Notes: a model not told the origin generated them from the sequence alone. A stretch of DNA of 55,362 bases from Bacillota bacterium (GCA_023442775.1 JAEZXH010000013.1:1-55362); one strand, 5' to 3'; counted from the stretch's first letter, positions 1 to 8,151 are shown. Translations and numbers: made by a program.

Positions 1-42
1 ATGGAGACATTCGTATCGGTTCGATTCCGATCCTCGGCACCA
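1..42 (+). tRNA. tRNA-Leu, 3' part (window edge)
   Basis: This is the 3' end of a tRNA cut by the window edge. A T arm (GGTTCGATTCC), an acceptor 3' strand CCTCGGC, discriminator A and an encoded CCA are visible. The CCTCGGCACCA end, and the short hairpin-like stretch before the T arm that suits a long class II variable arm, point to tRNA-Leu. The anticodon is outside the window, so the identity is inferred. Confidence 0.6.
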
Positions 43-46
43 GTGA

Positions 47-123
<77 letters not shown>

Positions 124-130
124 CTCATAA

Positions 131-205
131 GGCCCCATGGTCAAGCGGTCAAGACACCGCCCTTTCACGGCGGTAACCCGGGTTCGATTCCCGGTGGGGT
201 CACCA
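131..205 (+). tRNA. tRNA-Glu (TTC)
   Basis: 75-nt cloverleaf. Acceptor GGCCCCA pairs with TGGGGTC with one G-T pair. The anticodon loop CTTTCAC carries TTC, and CCA is encoded. Confidence 0.93.
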
Positions 206-217
206 AATTCCAAATCG

Positions 218-293
218 GGGCGCATAGCTCAGTTGGGAGAGCATCTGCCTTACAAGCAGAGGGTCATAGGTTCGAGCCCTATTGTGCCCACCA
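218..293 (+). tRNA. tRNA-Val (TAC)
   Basis: 76-nt cloverleaf. Acceptor GGGCGCA pairs with TGTGCCC, the anticodon stem is TCTGC/GCAGA around CTTACAA (TAC), and CCA is encoded. Confidence 0.93.
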
Positions 294-303
294 ACAATAA
301 TAT

Positions 304-380
304 GGCCTGGTAGTTCAGTTGGTTAGAATGCCAGCCTGTCACGCTGGAGGTCGTCGGTTCGAGCCCGATCCAGGTCGCCA
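304..380 (+). tRNA. tRNA-Asp (GTC)
   Basis: 77-nt cloverleaf. Acceptor GGCCTGG pairs with CCAGGTC, the anticodon loop CTGTCAC carries GTC, discriminator G, and CCA is encoded. Confidence 0.93.
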
Positions 381-383
381 TAT

Positions 384-469
384 GGAGGAGTTCCCGAGTT
401 GGCCAAAGGGGACGGACTGTAAATCCGTTAGCACTGCTTTCACTGGTTCAAATCCAGTCTCCTCCACCA
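384..469 (+). tRNA. tRNA-Tyr (GTA)
   Basis: 86-nt class II tRNA with a long variable arm. Acceptor GGAGGAG pairs with CTCCTCC, anticodon GTA sits in GGACTGTAAATCC, and CCA is encoded. Confidence 0.93.
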
Positions 470-476
470 TATACAT

Positions 477-551
477 GCGGAAGTGGCTCAGTGGTAGAGC
501 ATCGCCTTGCCAAGGCGAGGGTCGCGAGTTCGAGTCTCGTCTTCCGCTCCA
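477..551 (+). tRNA. tRNA-Gly (GCC)
   Basis: 75-nt cloverleaf. Acceptor GCGGAAG pairs with CTTCCGC, anticodon GCC sits in TCGCCTTGCCAAGGCGA, and CCA is encoded. Confidence 0.93.
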
Positions 552-554
552 TAT

Positions 555-631
555 GTACCATTAGCTCAGCTGGATAGAGCGTCTGGCTACGGACCAGAAG
601 GTCAGGGGTTCGAATCCTCTATGGTACACCA
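555..631 (+). tRNA. tRNA-Arg (ACG)
   Basis: 77-nt cloverleaf. Acceptor GTACCAT pairs with ATGGTAC, stem TCTGG/CCAGA surrounds CTACGGA (ACG, read as ICG), and CCA is encoded. It is the last tRNA of the array. Confidence 0.93.
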
Positions 632-637
632 AAGAAG

Positions 638-660
638 CACCACCTTGTGTGGTGTTTTTT
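638..660 (+). terminator. Terminator of the tRNA array
   Basis: Perfect 6-bp stem CACCAC (638-643) with GTGGTG (649-654), then six T residues. It lies 7 nt after the CCA of tRNA-Arg and closes the tRNA transcript. Confidence 0.85.
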
Positions 661-663
661 CTT

Positions 664-1085
664 ATAGACAAACTAGGGTGCGAAGAGGTACTCGTAAAAT
701 AAAAACATCGTGATGGTTTGAGGCATGGAGAAGGATATCAATCTGAGCAGCCTCAATGTTAAGTCTTGTGAGATAGGTCGCTGACGCTGCTTCTCTAAAA
801 CTTACAAGATGGTTCGATACCGACTCGCCTCCGCGTTGTGTTTTCATGAGGTGGTTAAAAAACGAGGGACGACGATGGATCGGTGAAAACATGATGATTC
901 CAGAGATACATTGTAGGAGTTTGCCTATGGGCTGAAGAAGGATGAGTGACGTGGAGGGCTACCGAGGCGCACTGCGCCCAAGGTGAGACCTTAAGAATTG
1001 ATTCGAGTATGTGCCACGACGATAAATTCTGGATAGCTTGATCGTCCGAGAGTTTCACTGCATGAGAAGATAATAGAATAAACTA
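664..1085. other. Gene-free stretch after the tRNA array
   Basis: About 420 bp with no ORF that combines a ribosome site, sensible length and protein-like composition. I see no strong hairpin, tRNA, IS end or direct repeat. It separates the core tRNA array from the ECF operon and may be junction DNA of an acquired segment. Confidence 0.5.
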
Positions 1086-1090
1086 AAAAA

Positions 1091-1216
1091 GCCCCGGGGG
1101 ATTTGGCTTAACAGTGATAAGGAACTAATCACCTATCAACTGTTAGCTGACGGTTTCCGGGGTGCATACGGACAAATCCCGTCTGATTTCCAGAAGGAAG
1201 TCAGACGGGATTCTTT
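1091..1216 (+). ncRNA. Structured leader RNA with terminator-like hairpin (riboswitch candidate)
   Basis: The outer stem CCCCGG (1092-1097) pairs with CCGGGG (1157-1162). Inside it, GC plus TAACAGT (to 1115) pairs with ACTGTTA plus GC (1139-1147) with one bulged T. The loop holds a further possible pairing of GTGAT (1114-1118) with ATCAC (1128-1132), which competes with the first. A second element follows: a 12-bp perfect stem 1175-1186/1201-1212 extended by TTCC/GGAA around an AGAA loop, then TTCTTTAT, which resembles a weak intrinsic terminator. Its position before an ECF transporter operon fits a cis-regulatory attenuator. I compared it from memory with TPP, FMN, cobalamin, SAM, purine, preQ1, THF, lysine, fluoride and T-box consensus elements and recognised none. 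Class and ligand are unknown. Confidence 0.6.
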
Positions 1217-1368
1217 ATATCCTCCGTCAAAATATAATTTCATTGAAATAGGATAAAGAAAATTTTACAAACATTTTACCGAATGATGGTCGAGGACTTT
1301 ACGCTCTGTATGTAAAATTATAACTGTCCAAAAGGAAAAATGAATTAGCAAACAGAGGAGGTAATACT

Positions 1369-2220
1369 ATGTCAACAATCAACAAGCAGTCCGCTAATCA
1401 GTCCCAGAAGCTGATGGTGTTCGTGCTGACCATGGCCCTGTACGGCCTTGCAACTCTTTTCACCGAACTGATCCCCAAATTCCAGGTTGGAATCGTGGAA
1501 TTCTCTGTTGAGTACTTCCTGTTCATCCCGTTGACCCTCGCCATGCTGTTTGACCCCATGTCCGCCGCTCTGGGTGCTGCTACCGGCGAATTGGTGTTCA
1601 GTGAGATCATGCTGGGACAGTTTGGTGGTTTGGGAGAACTGGAGAAGTTCATTACCGTCACCATTGGTGTCTACATTGCAGGCCGCCTGATTTCCGATCC
1701 TCAGAACAGAAAGCTGGTTGGCATCGCGGCATTTGGCGGTACTGCGATTCAGCTGCTGCTGGGAACGATCGTGGATATCCTCAAGGTGCAGTTTGCCATT
1801 GAAGACTTTGAGTCTGTGGCAGGTCTGCCCGAAAGCGTTTTCGCCACCGAAGGCTTCGCATTCGTGAATGATCTGCTGTTCTCCGGCATTCTGTTCTGCC
1901 TGCTGCCCACTCTGTTCCTGGTGCCCAAGCTCTACGGTAAGATCGAACCCCTGCTGGGTATGCAGCCCAGAACGAAAAATACAGCTCTGGACCCGATCGG
2001 TTTGAAAGCGGTTATTGGCTGTGCTGTGGCCTTCGCTGTCGCCATTGGTGCTGAGTTCATGGCGGAAAGCGGCTTGAGCCTCATCGATTGGGAAGCGGAC
2101 TGGGCGGAAAGCTCCACGGCAATGGCCATCGGAATGGTAGTCGCTGCTGTCCTCGCTGTTGCAGTTGTGCTGATTATGAGAGCCCGCTCTGAAAAAAGCT
2201 CCGTGGAAAAAGGTGTGTAA
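1369..2220 (+). CDS. ECF transporter substrate-binding (S) subunit, substrate unknown
   Basis: A 283-residue, very hydrophobic protein with about seven or eight membrane segments (near 15-33, 45-62, 90-105, 118-136, 166-188, 211-230 and 249-272). It is followed directly by the ATPase and T subunits of an energy-coupling-factor transporter, so it is most likely the S component that captures the substrate. It is longer than typical S subunits of about 180-200 residues. I do not see the signatures I know for BioY, ThiT, RibU, FolT or QueT. The start has a good ribosome site (AGAGGAGG) 8 nt upstream. It sits 150 nt after the structured leader. Substrate is unknown; the downstream phosphatases suggest a phosphorylated small molecule or its product (inference). 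Confidence 0.75.
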   Translation: MSTINKQSANQSQKLMVFVLTMALYGLATLFTELIPKFQVGIVEFSVEYFLFIPLTLAMLFDPMSAALGAATGELVFSEIMLGQFGGLGELEKFITVTIGVYIAGRLISDPQNRKLVGIAAFGGTAIQLLLGTIVDILKVQFAIEDFESVAGLPESVFATEGFAFVNDLLFSGILFCLLPTLFLVPKLYGKIEPLLGMQPRTKNTALDPIGLKAVIGCAVAFAVAIGAEFMAESGLSLIDWEADWAESSTAMAIGMVVAAVLAVAVVLIMRARSEKSSVEKGV

Positions 2221-2222
2221 GC

Positions 2223-3938
2223 ATGATGAATGTGATAGAAATAGATCATCTGACCTATTCCTATCCGGGCGCTGAGCAACCTACGTTGAAAGGCATCACT
2301 GTCAAGATCAAAAAGGGGGACTTTCTCGCAATCGTTGGCAACAACGGCTGCGGGAAATCCACTTTATGTAAAACCCTCAACGGGCTGATCCCACAGTTTA
2401 TCAGCGGTGACTTTCAGGGAAGCGTTCGTGCCTGCGATTTGGATACCCGGGAAACGGATGTAGGCACACTGGCTCGGAAGGTCGGGTATGTCTATCAGGA
2501 TTTTGAAAATCAAATCATTCGCCCCACGGTTTTGGATGACGCTTCGTATGCCTGCCTGAACTACGCTATGCCAGACTACCGGGAACGTGGTCTGCAGGCA
2601 TTGGAGCAGTGCGGACTGAAGGGAAAACAGGATGATTTTATCTGGCAGCTGTCTGGTGGGCAAACCCATCTGCTGGCATTGGCCGGTGCGGTTTCTCTGC
2701 AGCCGGAAGTTCTGATTCTGGATGAGCCGATTGCTCAACTGGACCCCAAGCACGCGGATCAAATCTATGCGGTTCTACGGGAACTGAACGAGAACTACGG
2801 CAAGACCATCATCGTCATCGAGCATCACACCGAATATATTGCAGACTTCTGCAAACATGTGATGCTGATGAAGGACGGTATGGTGCAATGGGTACTGCCT
2901 ACAGGCGAAGCCCTCCAGCGGGTGGAGGAACTGCAAGGCTGCAATATCTTTCCTCCGCAGGTGACCATTGCAGCCCATCGGATGCAACAAGCCGGAGGGC
3001 TCCCCGGAACCATTGCGCTTCCGATCACAGTGGAAGAAGGAAAAGCAATCTTTGCTCCAAAAGGCCTTCCCGCTGAGGAGAAAGCCGCTTCCCCCTCCCC
3101 AAAAGGAGAAACGGTCGCCGCATTCCAGAATGTGTCGGTTTCCTATCGGAGCGTCAAGGGTGAGCCTCACACGGTGTTTTCGAGGTTGAATCTGGAGATC
3201 CACAAAGGAGACAAGGTAGCGCTGATTGGCTCTAACGGTGCGGGAAAATCTACGATGATGAAGCTTCTGGTGGGCCTGCTGAAACCTTCCTCCGGCGATA
3301 TCCTTCTGAACGAAAAAAGCATTCGGGATTTGAACCCGGAAGCGCTGTCGCGGCAAATCTCGATGGTTTACCAGAATCCGGAGGATATGTTTATCAAGGA
3401 CTCCATTGGCGGAGATATTGCCTATGCCATGGAGGTGCGCCGCGTGCCCGACAGTGCAAAGCGCACAGACGAGCTGCTGGAGCGCTTCCGGCTGAAGGAG
3501 CTGAAAAACCGGGACGGGCGCCTTCTTTCCGGCGGCCAGATGCGCCGGACAAGCCTTGCCATTGGTGTTGCGTTGAATCCCGGTATTTTGCTTCTGGATG
3601 AGCCAACCGCAAATCTGGATATCGCCACACGAAAAGAGATCATGCGCACCTTGGAGGATATGAAAGCAATCACAGAAACCGTGGTGATTGCTACCCACGA
3701 TATGCAGCTTGTCTGCGAGTGGGCAGAACGAATCATTGTTCTGTGGAACGGGCGGGTAGTGGCAGACGGAAGCCGGAATGAAATATTCGGAAATCGTGAT
3801 ATTGTGGAAAAAGTCGGCATCCGCCCTCCGGAGATATTCTCCCTGGGTCAGGCAATTGATCCAGATGCCCTGTGCTATACCATTGACGCATTTCTGAATT
3901 CATTTGAAGGGAGGTTCCCGAACAATGAAAACAGTTGA
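2223..3938 (+). CDS. Fused double-ATPase subunit of an ECF transporter (EcfA-EcfA')
   Basis: 571 residues holding two complete ABC ATPase domains. The first has Walker A GNNGCGKST near residue 40, signature LSGGQ and Walker B LILDEPIAQLD. The second has Walker A GSNGAGKST near 340, LSGGQMRR and LLLDEPTANLD. Most ECF systems use two separate ATPase genes; this single-chain arrangement supplies both halves of the motor. Each domain has its own stabilising H-loop region (IEHHT and ATHD). The gene starts 2 nt after the S-subunit stop and overlaps the start of the T subunit, as expected for one operon. The energising role is secure from the motifs; the substrate comes from the S subunit and is unknown. 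Confidence 0.9.
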   Translation: MMNVIEIDHLTYSYPGAEQPTLKGITVKIKKGDFLAIVGNNGCGKSTLCKTLNGLIPQFISGDFQGSVRACDLDTRETDVGTLARKVGYVYQDFENQIIRPTVLDDASYACLNYAMPDYRERGLQALEQCGLKGKQDDFIWQLSGGQTHLLALAGAVSLQPEVLILDEPIAQLDPKHADQIYAVLRELNENYGKTIIVIEHHTEYIADFCKHVMLMKDGMVQWVLPTGEALQRVEELQGCNIFPPQVTIAAHRMQQAGGLPGTIALPITVEEGKAIFAPKGLPAEEKAASPSPKGETVAAFQNVSVSYRSVKGEPHTVFSRLNLEIHKGDKVALIGSNGAGKSTMMKLLVGLLKPSSGDILLNEKSIRDLNPEALSRQISMVYQNPEDMFIKDSIGGDIAYAMEVRRVPDSAKRTDELLERFRLKELKNRDGRLLSGGQMRRTSLAIGVALNPGILLLDEPTANLDIATRKEIMRTLEDMKAITETVVIATHDMQLVCEWAERIIVLWNGRVVADGSRNEIFGNRDIVEKVGIRPPEIFSLGQAIDPDALCYTIDAFLNSFEGRFPNNENS

Positions 3939-4758
3939 GAAACTGTCTGAAAATATTTTAGATAAACTGTCCATCGATTTTCTGCGCAATCAGGTGCTGA
4001 AGAACGCCTATGGCAATAATGACACGGTGATTGCCGGGATGGATCCCAGGATTCTGCTGGTGTGGTATCTGTTTTTTGGTCTGGTTCCCTGGTTTGTAAA
4101 CGACCTGCCTTTCCTGATTGGCTGCTTTCTTCTGGTAGCAGTCACGACGATGATGGCGAAGGTGGCGGGACTCGTCCTGTTTCTTTTCGGATTGGGCGTA
4201 TTTTCGCAAACCGGGTATTTGCTGATTGTCACGCTGCTGTTCGGTGGTGACGCTTCCGCCATTGCGCCGCTGCTGGTGCTGACGCTGAAGGTCGCCACGG
4301 TTTCCCTGGCCTCCATTACTGTTTTCTCCGGGATGGATCCGGACAAGCTTGCCAACGGGCTGATGTGGTATGGATGCCCGGAGCGGCTGTCCTTCTCCAT
4401 TTCCTATGCCTACCGGATGCTGCCCATCCTGATGGAGGAATTTCAAAATATTCTGCTCTCCTATCGCCTGCGGGGCAATCCGCCGGAGCATGAACACCTG
4501 GTCGGGAAAATAAAATATCTGATCTATCAGATCAAGGTCATCATTCATTCCTTTTACCCGCTGATGCTCAACACCGCCAAGCGATCCCGGACGACAGTAG
4601 AAGTTTTGGAAATCAAGGGTTACCGCTATGCCGCAGTCAATAAGGAAGTAAAGAAAATCAAATTGTCATCTTTGTGCGTGTCAAATAATGATCTTCTCTT
4701 CCTGTCTGCTTCTTTCCTTTGGATTGCGGTTACCGTCCTGATTTCCACATTGATTTGA
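3925..4758 (+). CDS. ECF transporter transmembrane coupling (T) subunit
   Basis: 277-residue membrane protein that couples the ATPases to the S subunit. It has hydrophobic segments near residues 42-60, 62-80, 83-102, 112-135 and at the extreme C-terminus. The cytoplasmic coupling region carries YRLRG and a second AKRSRTTVEVLEIKGY-like segment, matching the two Arg-containing coupling motifs of EcfT/CbiQ proteins. I chose the ATG at 3925 because GGGAGG lies at the right distance upstream. A longer TTG start at 3904 would place that ribosome site inside the gene. It overlaps the ATPase gene by 14 bp. Confidence 0.85.
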   Translation: MKTVEKLSENILDKLSIDFLRNQVLKNAYGNNDTVIAGMDPRILLVWYLFFGLVPWFVNDLPFLIGCFLLVAVTTMMAKVAGLVLFLFGLGVFSQTGYLLIVTLLFGGDASAIAPLLVLTLKVATVSLASITVFSGMDPDKLANGLMWYGCPERLSFSISYAYRMLPILMEEFQNILLSYRLRGNPPEHEHLVGKIKYLIYQIKVIIHSFYPLMLNTAKRSRTTVEVLEIKGYRYAAVNKEVKKIKLSSLCVSNNDLLFLSASFLWIAVTVLISTLI

Positions 4759-4775
4759 CGATTGGAGCATGCGCT

Positions 4776-5606
4776 ATGTATGTTGATTTTCACACCCATG
4801 GAAAGCTGGCAAAGTATCTGCCCTTTTCCACGGAATATACCGACTGGCTTCTGAACGAAGCAAAATGCGCGGGGCTGGATGCCATCTGTCTGACAGAGCA
4901 TTTCAACACGCAGCAATTTGAATTGCTTTACCGCTATATTGCCACACAGGGAACCTGCCAGGGAGATGCGTATGTGTTTGACGGACTAAAAATATTTCCC
5001 GGTATGGAGACTGACATCGCCGAGGGAGGCCATGTGTTGAGCATCGGACCCATGGAGGCTATTCTGGAGTTGAATCATCGTCTGGAGCCGTATAAAGCCA
5101 AGGGCGCCTTCCTTCCCGCAGAAGAGCTGATGGAACTGTTCGCGGAGTATCCCGTGTTAGTTGGGGCAGGACATCCTTTCCGGGAAGAAGGGCATATCCC
5201 GGAGTTGCCGCCCAAAGTGTTGAAGCGTTTTGATTTTCTTGACATGAACGGCAAGGACATTGCCCTTGACCGGCAGCGGACGGAGAAGCTGACCTATGCT
5301 CTGGGGGAGCGACTTCATAGGCCCGTGGTTGCCGGAAGCGACACCCATCAGGCGGTTCAGTACGGCTGCATTCGTACCCGATTTGAAAAAGAATTTGATA
5401 CGATTTCGGAGTTGCGGCAAGAAATGGAGGCCGGGCGCTATACCATCTGTGTGCATCCGGAAGCGGCCTTTAAGGTAAAAACCGCAGGCCTTTTGAAGCG
5501 CTCGTTGAAGGAAATCCATGCGCTGGGGGGAGATTATGTCTCTGTATTGCTGCGCCAAAACGGGGAGTCTCCTGCTGTGCTGAAAGCAAAGGGGCAGATG
5601 GAATGA
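4776..5606 (+). CDS. PHP-domain phosphoesterase
   Basis: 276 residues with the PHP metal-binding motifs in order: DFHTH at residues 4-8, TEHFN near 40, GHPFREEGH near 135, and GSDTHQ near 188. PHP proteins bind two or three metals and hydrolyse phosphate esters such as histidinol phosphate or nucleotides, and the motifs suggest an active enzyme. The ATG at 4776 is preferred because the protein then begins directly with the metal motif; GATTGGAGC upstream is a weak ribosome site. It lies 17 nt after the T subunit and overlaps the next gene by ATGA, so it belongs to the ECF operon. The substrate is unknown; a role in processing the imported compound is inferred from context. Confidence 0.8.
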   Translation: MYVDFHTHGKLAKYLPFSTEYTDWLLNEAKCAGLDAICLTEHFNTQQFELLYRYIATQGTCQGDAYVFDGLKIFPGMETDIAEGGHVLSIGPMEAILELNHRLEPYKAKGAFLPAEELMELFAEYPVLVGAGHPFREEGHIPELPPKVLKRFDFLDMNGKDIALDRQRTEKLTYALGERLHRPVVAGSDTHQAVQYGCIRTRFEKEFDTISELRQEMEAGRYTICVHPEAAFKVKTAGLLKRSLKEIHALGGDYVSVLLRQNGESPAVLKAKGQME

Positions 5607-6388
5607 ACGCAGATGTGTTATCCAACTGCTTAGAACAGGCTATCCCTATTGTTCGTGAAGCCGGAAAGCTGCTGCATGATCGCGTGTGCTCTTCCAGTAT
5701 TCAGGAAAAAGGGAAAACAGATTTTGTGACTGCCGTAGATACTGCCGTTCAGTACTTTATCCGAGAGCGCCTTCAAAAACTGAACAGTTCCATCCAATTC
5801 ATGGGAGAGGAGCAAGACAACTCTTCTATAGAACCCGATCGGCTTACCTGGATCTTGGATCCGGTGGATGGTACGACCAATCTGATTCACGGTTTCCGTC
5901 ACAGCGCCATTTCTCTGGCGATGGCTGAAGGGGAACAGGTGCTGTTTGGCGTCGTTTATGATCCGTTTTCGGAGGAATTGTTTACCGCACAACGTGGTCA
6001 TGGAGCATTTTGCAACCACAAACCGATCCATGTTAGCGATGTGCAGACGCTTTCGGATAGCCTTTGTTCTGTAGGGACAAATCCCGGAAGCAGGGAGCAA
6101 GCAGATGCCGCCTTTCGGCGGATGCGGGCGGTCTACGACCATTGCCACGACATCCGCCGCATCGGTGCTGCGTCCATAGAACTGTGCTATGTGGCCAGCG
6201 GTCGCCTGGACGGATACCTGGAGCACGGCCTCAGACCGTGGGATTTTGCCGCAGGAAAATTGATTTTGGAAGAGGCAGGCGGGAAATTGACCGATTTTTG
6301 CGGGTCCGCCCCCTTCCTGTATGCGGATCGAAGTGATATAATGGCATCAAATGGCCATATTCACGCCGACTTGCGGTTTTTGATATGA
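5603..6388 (+). CDS. Inositol-monophosphatase-family phosphatase
   Basis: 261 residues with the IMPase/FIG superfamily metal motifs. These are DFVTAVD (residues 39-45), MGEEQ near 70, the hallmark WILDPVDGTTN near 92-102, and the C-terminal WDFAAGKLILEEAGG with its metal-binding Asp. Family members remove phosphate from inositol phosphate, fructose bisphosphate, PAP or similar compounds using Mg2+. All key residues are present, so it should be active. ATGA overlap with the PHP gene indicates translational coupling. Two phosphatases behind an importer suggest stepwise dephosphorylation of an imported or derived sugar or polyol phosphate; this is inference. Confidence 0.85.
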   Translation: MNADVLSNCLEQAIPIVREAGKLLHDRVCSSSIQEKGKTDFVTAVDTAVQYFIRERLQKLNSSIQFMGEEQDNSSIEPDRLTWILDPVDGTTNLIHGFRHSAISLAMAEGEQVLFGVVYDPFSEELFTAQRGHGAFCNHKPIHVSDVQTLSDSLCSVGTNPGSREQADAAFRRMRAVYDHCHDIRRIGAASIELCYVASGRLDGYLEHGLRPWDFAAGKLILEEAGGKLTDFCGSAPFLYADRSDIMASNGHIHADLRFLI

Positions 6389-6397
6389 AGGAGCACC

Positions 6398-6541
6398 ATG
6401 TATTTTTCATTTCCTCTGACACCAGACAAGTTAACTGCAGCAGAACAGCTGATCATTGAGTACATCACCGGGCACAGAGATGAGTTTCTCTGTATGACCA
6501 TTGCGGTCACACCGTTCTCTGCCCCTCGCAAAGCTAAATAG
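6398..6541 (+). pseudogene. Truncated RpiR/MurR-type regulator fragment
   Basis: A 47-codon ORF follows the phosphatase stop by 9 nt and has its own ribosome site (AAGGAGC). Its start resembles the N-terminal helix-turn-helix of RpiR-family regulators: LTAAEQLIIEYI, then a DEFLCMTI-like segment corresponding to the usual nMSI step. After about residue 35 the similarity stops and the frame ends within 12 codons, so most of the HTH and the whole SIS sugar-phosphate domain are missing. I read it as the broken end of the ECF operon, cut at an island boundary near 6500. RpiR proteins sense phosphosugars, which fits the phosphatases upstream. Confidence 0.5.
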
Positions 6542-6576
6542 TACCTTATCACTATTAAGCCTTCCCCCGGTTTTTT

Positions 6577-7419
6577 TTATTGGAAGGAAGAGATGTGATC
6601 GATGGAGTAAAATCCTGCTTCCTTCTCAAGGGGTAAGAGAAAGAAATAATCACTCTGGTGGAGGACATCAGCACTGAGATCGAAAGAGAATACATCCTTG
6701 CCAAGGCGTACGTGGTTCCAAGCGTGTTTGCCTCCTTTTGTAGTCCCTTCCACGTACTCGGCAGGGACGCCAATGAGAGAGGTGAAGCGAAGAGTAGTCA
6801 GGGAGTAGGCGTAGCAATTCCCACCCTCTCCAAAAAACAGGGCGGCGGGATTGGAAACCTTGTATCCCTTGTTATCTCGTTTTCCACTGTCGAAACGATA
6901 GGTGGTACTCTTCTTCATTGCATCATGGAAAAACTTGAACTGTTCTCGCTTCGAAGAAGTCTTCTTCTTGGCGGTTTTGGCGAGTGCTTGAACCTTCTCC
7001 GTCACTCCTTGGGCTTCCTTCACTTCGCGGTCAAGATTTTCGCTGTAGAGAAAACACGTAAAGTGAAGAGAGACCGAGGAAGATGTTTCTTCGACAGAAA
7101 AATCTTGGATAGAGGATTGGCGACAACAATACCCCGAAGTATGCCAGAGTTTTGCCTTCTGGGAAGCCCTCTCCACCATGTTTCTCCAATCACTGCGTGC
7201 CGACTTCGGGAACTCGAAGCTATAGGTATTTGTATAGAGAAAGAGCCCCGATTCACATCGAGGCTCTTTCTTGAAGTGACCTTGCTGAAGGTCATTTGCG
7301 ATTCTGTTGAAGATGATTTCTTGAGGACTCTCCAAAGCTTCAACCCTTTGGGGATGACAGAGTGGGGAGATGATAAGCGTGTAAACGAAGAAAAGGATTA
7401 GATGCTTTTTGATGTTCAT
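6577..7419 (-). CDS. Secreted transglutaminase-like (papain-fold) protein
   Basis: 280 residues with an N-terminal signal peptide: a MNIKKH basic start, then about 17 hydrophobic residues. A transglutaminase-core triad lies near the C-terminus: Cys in GGNCYAYS, His in GKHAWNHV and Asp in FSFDLS. The middle part has several Cys residues and a basic KTAKKKTSSKR stretch. Such exported proteins often cleave or cross-link peptides at the cell surface, but the specific role is unknown. The ATG at 7419 is chosen over an upstream in-frame ATG because AGGAGGTCACC precedes it exactly; the longer version adds a His-rich leader lacking a ribosome site. The gene is convergent with the ECF operon. Confidence 0.7.
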   Translation of the reverse strand: MNIKKHLILFFVYTLIISPLCHPQRVEALESPQEIIFNRIANDLQQGHFKKEPRCESGLFLYTNTYSFEFPKSARSDWRNMVERASQKAKLWHTSGYCCRQSSIQDFSVEETSSSVSLHFTCFLYSENLDREVKEAQGVTEKVQALAKTAKKKTSSKREQFKFFHDAMKKSTTYRFDSGKRDNKGYKVSNPAALFFGEGGNCYAYSLTTLRFTSLIGVPAEYVEGTTKGGKHAWNHVRLGKDVFSFDLSADVLHQSDYFFLLPLEKEAGFYSIDHISSFQ

Positions 7420-7579
7420 GGTGACCTCCTGATGGTGTATGTGGTGGTGCAATCTTGCTGTGAGGTTTAAAAATGACCTTCGACATTCCTTCTAGAATGG
7501 AGGCCCTTTGGTAAACACCCAAGGAGAACATGGGTGATGTTTCGTGTTGGTCATGACAATGCTCTTTTTAGAATAAAGT

Positions 7580-7665
7580 CCCCCTACTCATCCTATAGTG
7601 GGTTTTTCCCTGCTCAGACAATGGAATTTTGCGAAGTTGATTTCATTACCGTCTGTATCTTGAAG
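7580..7665. repeat. Degenerate repeat, copy 1
   Basis: First copy of an imperfect repeat of about 88 bp: a CCTATAGTGGG core, a T-rich run, CTCAGACA, an AATTTTGCGAAGTT segment and TCTGTATCTTGAAG. It overlaps the 3' end of the small minus-strand ORF. It is the most diverged of the three long copies. Confidence 0.6.
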
Positions 7666-7809
7666 AAAAAGGAGGTTTTCCTCTCTAGTCTGGAGATTCT
7701 TGTGGATAAGGAGAACCTCTTTTTGGGAAAATAGGAAAATGTAAAGTTCAGGAGGGATTGCTGTCGATTGTATTTTTAATCTCTGGCGTCGCTCTAAGTT
7801 GTTGAACAT
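7588..7809 (-). CDS. Small uncharacterised protein containing a locally repeated C-terminus
   Basis: A 73-codon ORF with a strong ribosome site (AAAGGAGAACACATC before ATG), 168 bp upstream of the transglutaminase-like gene on the same strand. I do not recognise the protein. It has no signal peptide or membrane segment. Its C-terminal part (from about residue 47, ending KPTIG) lies in a DNA repeat that recurs at 7928-8016 and 8152-8240. In the same minus-strand frame those copies read LQDTEITEL(stop)LAIF and LQNNEITELQLAIF. The reading frame is therefore partly preserved between copies, which suggests the repeat once coded for protein. Whether this gene is expressed is uncertain. Confidence 0.4.
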   Translation of the reverse strand: MFNNLERRQRLKIQSTAIPPELYIFLFSQKEVLLIHKNLQTREENLLFLQDTDGNEINFAKFHCLSREKPTIG

Positions 7810-7927
7810 GATGTGTTCTCCTTTCTAAACGAAAGCTGTGGGAAGGCGATTGGAATAGATGATTACTGGGAGAATTTGCCCCAGTGAGTTATCTCCTGGT
7901 CCACCTTTATGAAAGGGCGATAGGTCG

Positions 7928-8016
7928 CCTCCTCAATAACCCTATAGTGGGTTTTCTTCTTCTCAGACAGGGAAAAATCGCGAGTTAGAGTTCAGTGATT
8001 TCTGTATCTTGAAAAG
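7928..8016. repeat. Degenerate repeat, copy 2
   Basis: Second copy. It shares CCTATAGTGGGTTTTCTTCT, CTCAGACAGGGAAAAATCGCGAGTT, TTCAGTGATTTC and TGTATCTTGAAAAG with the others. The minus-strand frame corresponding to the small ORF has one stop codon here. Confidence 0.65.
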
Positions 8017-8151
8017 ATGGGAAGTAAGGAGGGCGTTGTTGACTAGGGTTTGAAATGGAAGAGGATGAGGAGGGGACACTGGCAAAACTGTGATTATAGA
8101 AGCTATTCTTTGGCACACTGTCATGTGATTCTCAAGATTCCTGGTATAGAT

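Noticed and set aside
662..1058. Two short minus-strand ORFs after the tRNA array
   Set aside because: No ribosome sites, no protein-like pattern, and they overlap each other in different frames.
1091..1216. T-box leader or a known vitamin riboswitch
   Set aside because: The T-box AGGGTGG core is absent, and the conserved boxes of TPP, FMN, cobalamin, SAM and preQ1 elements are not found. This was done from memory only.
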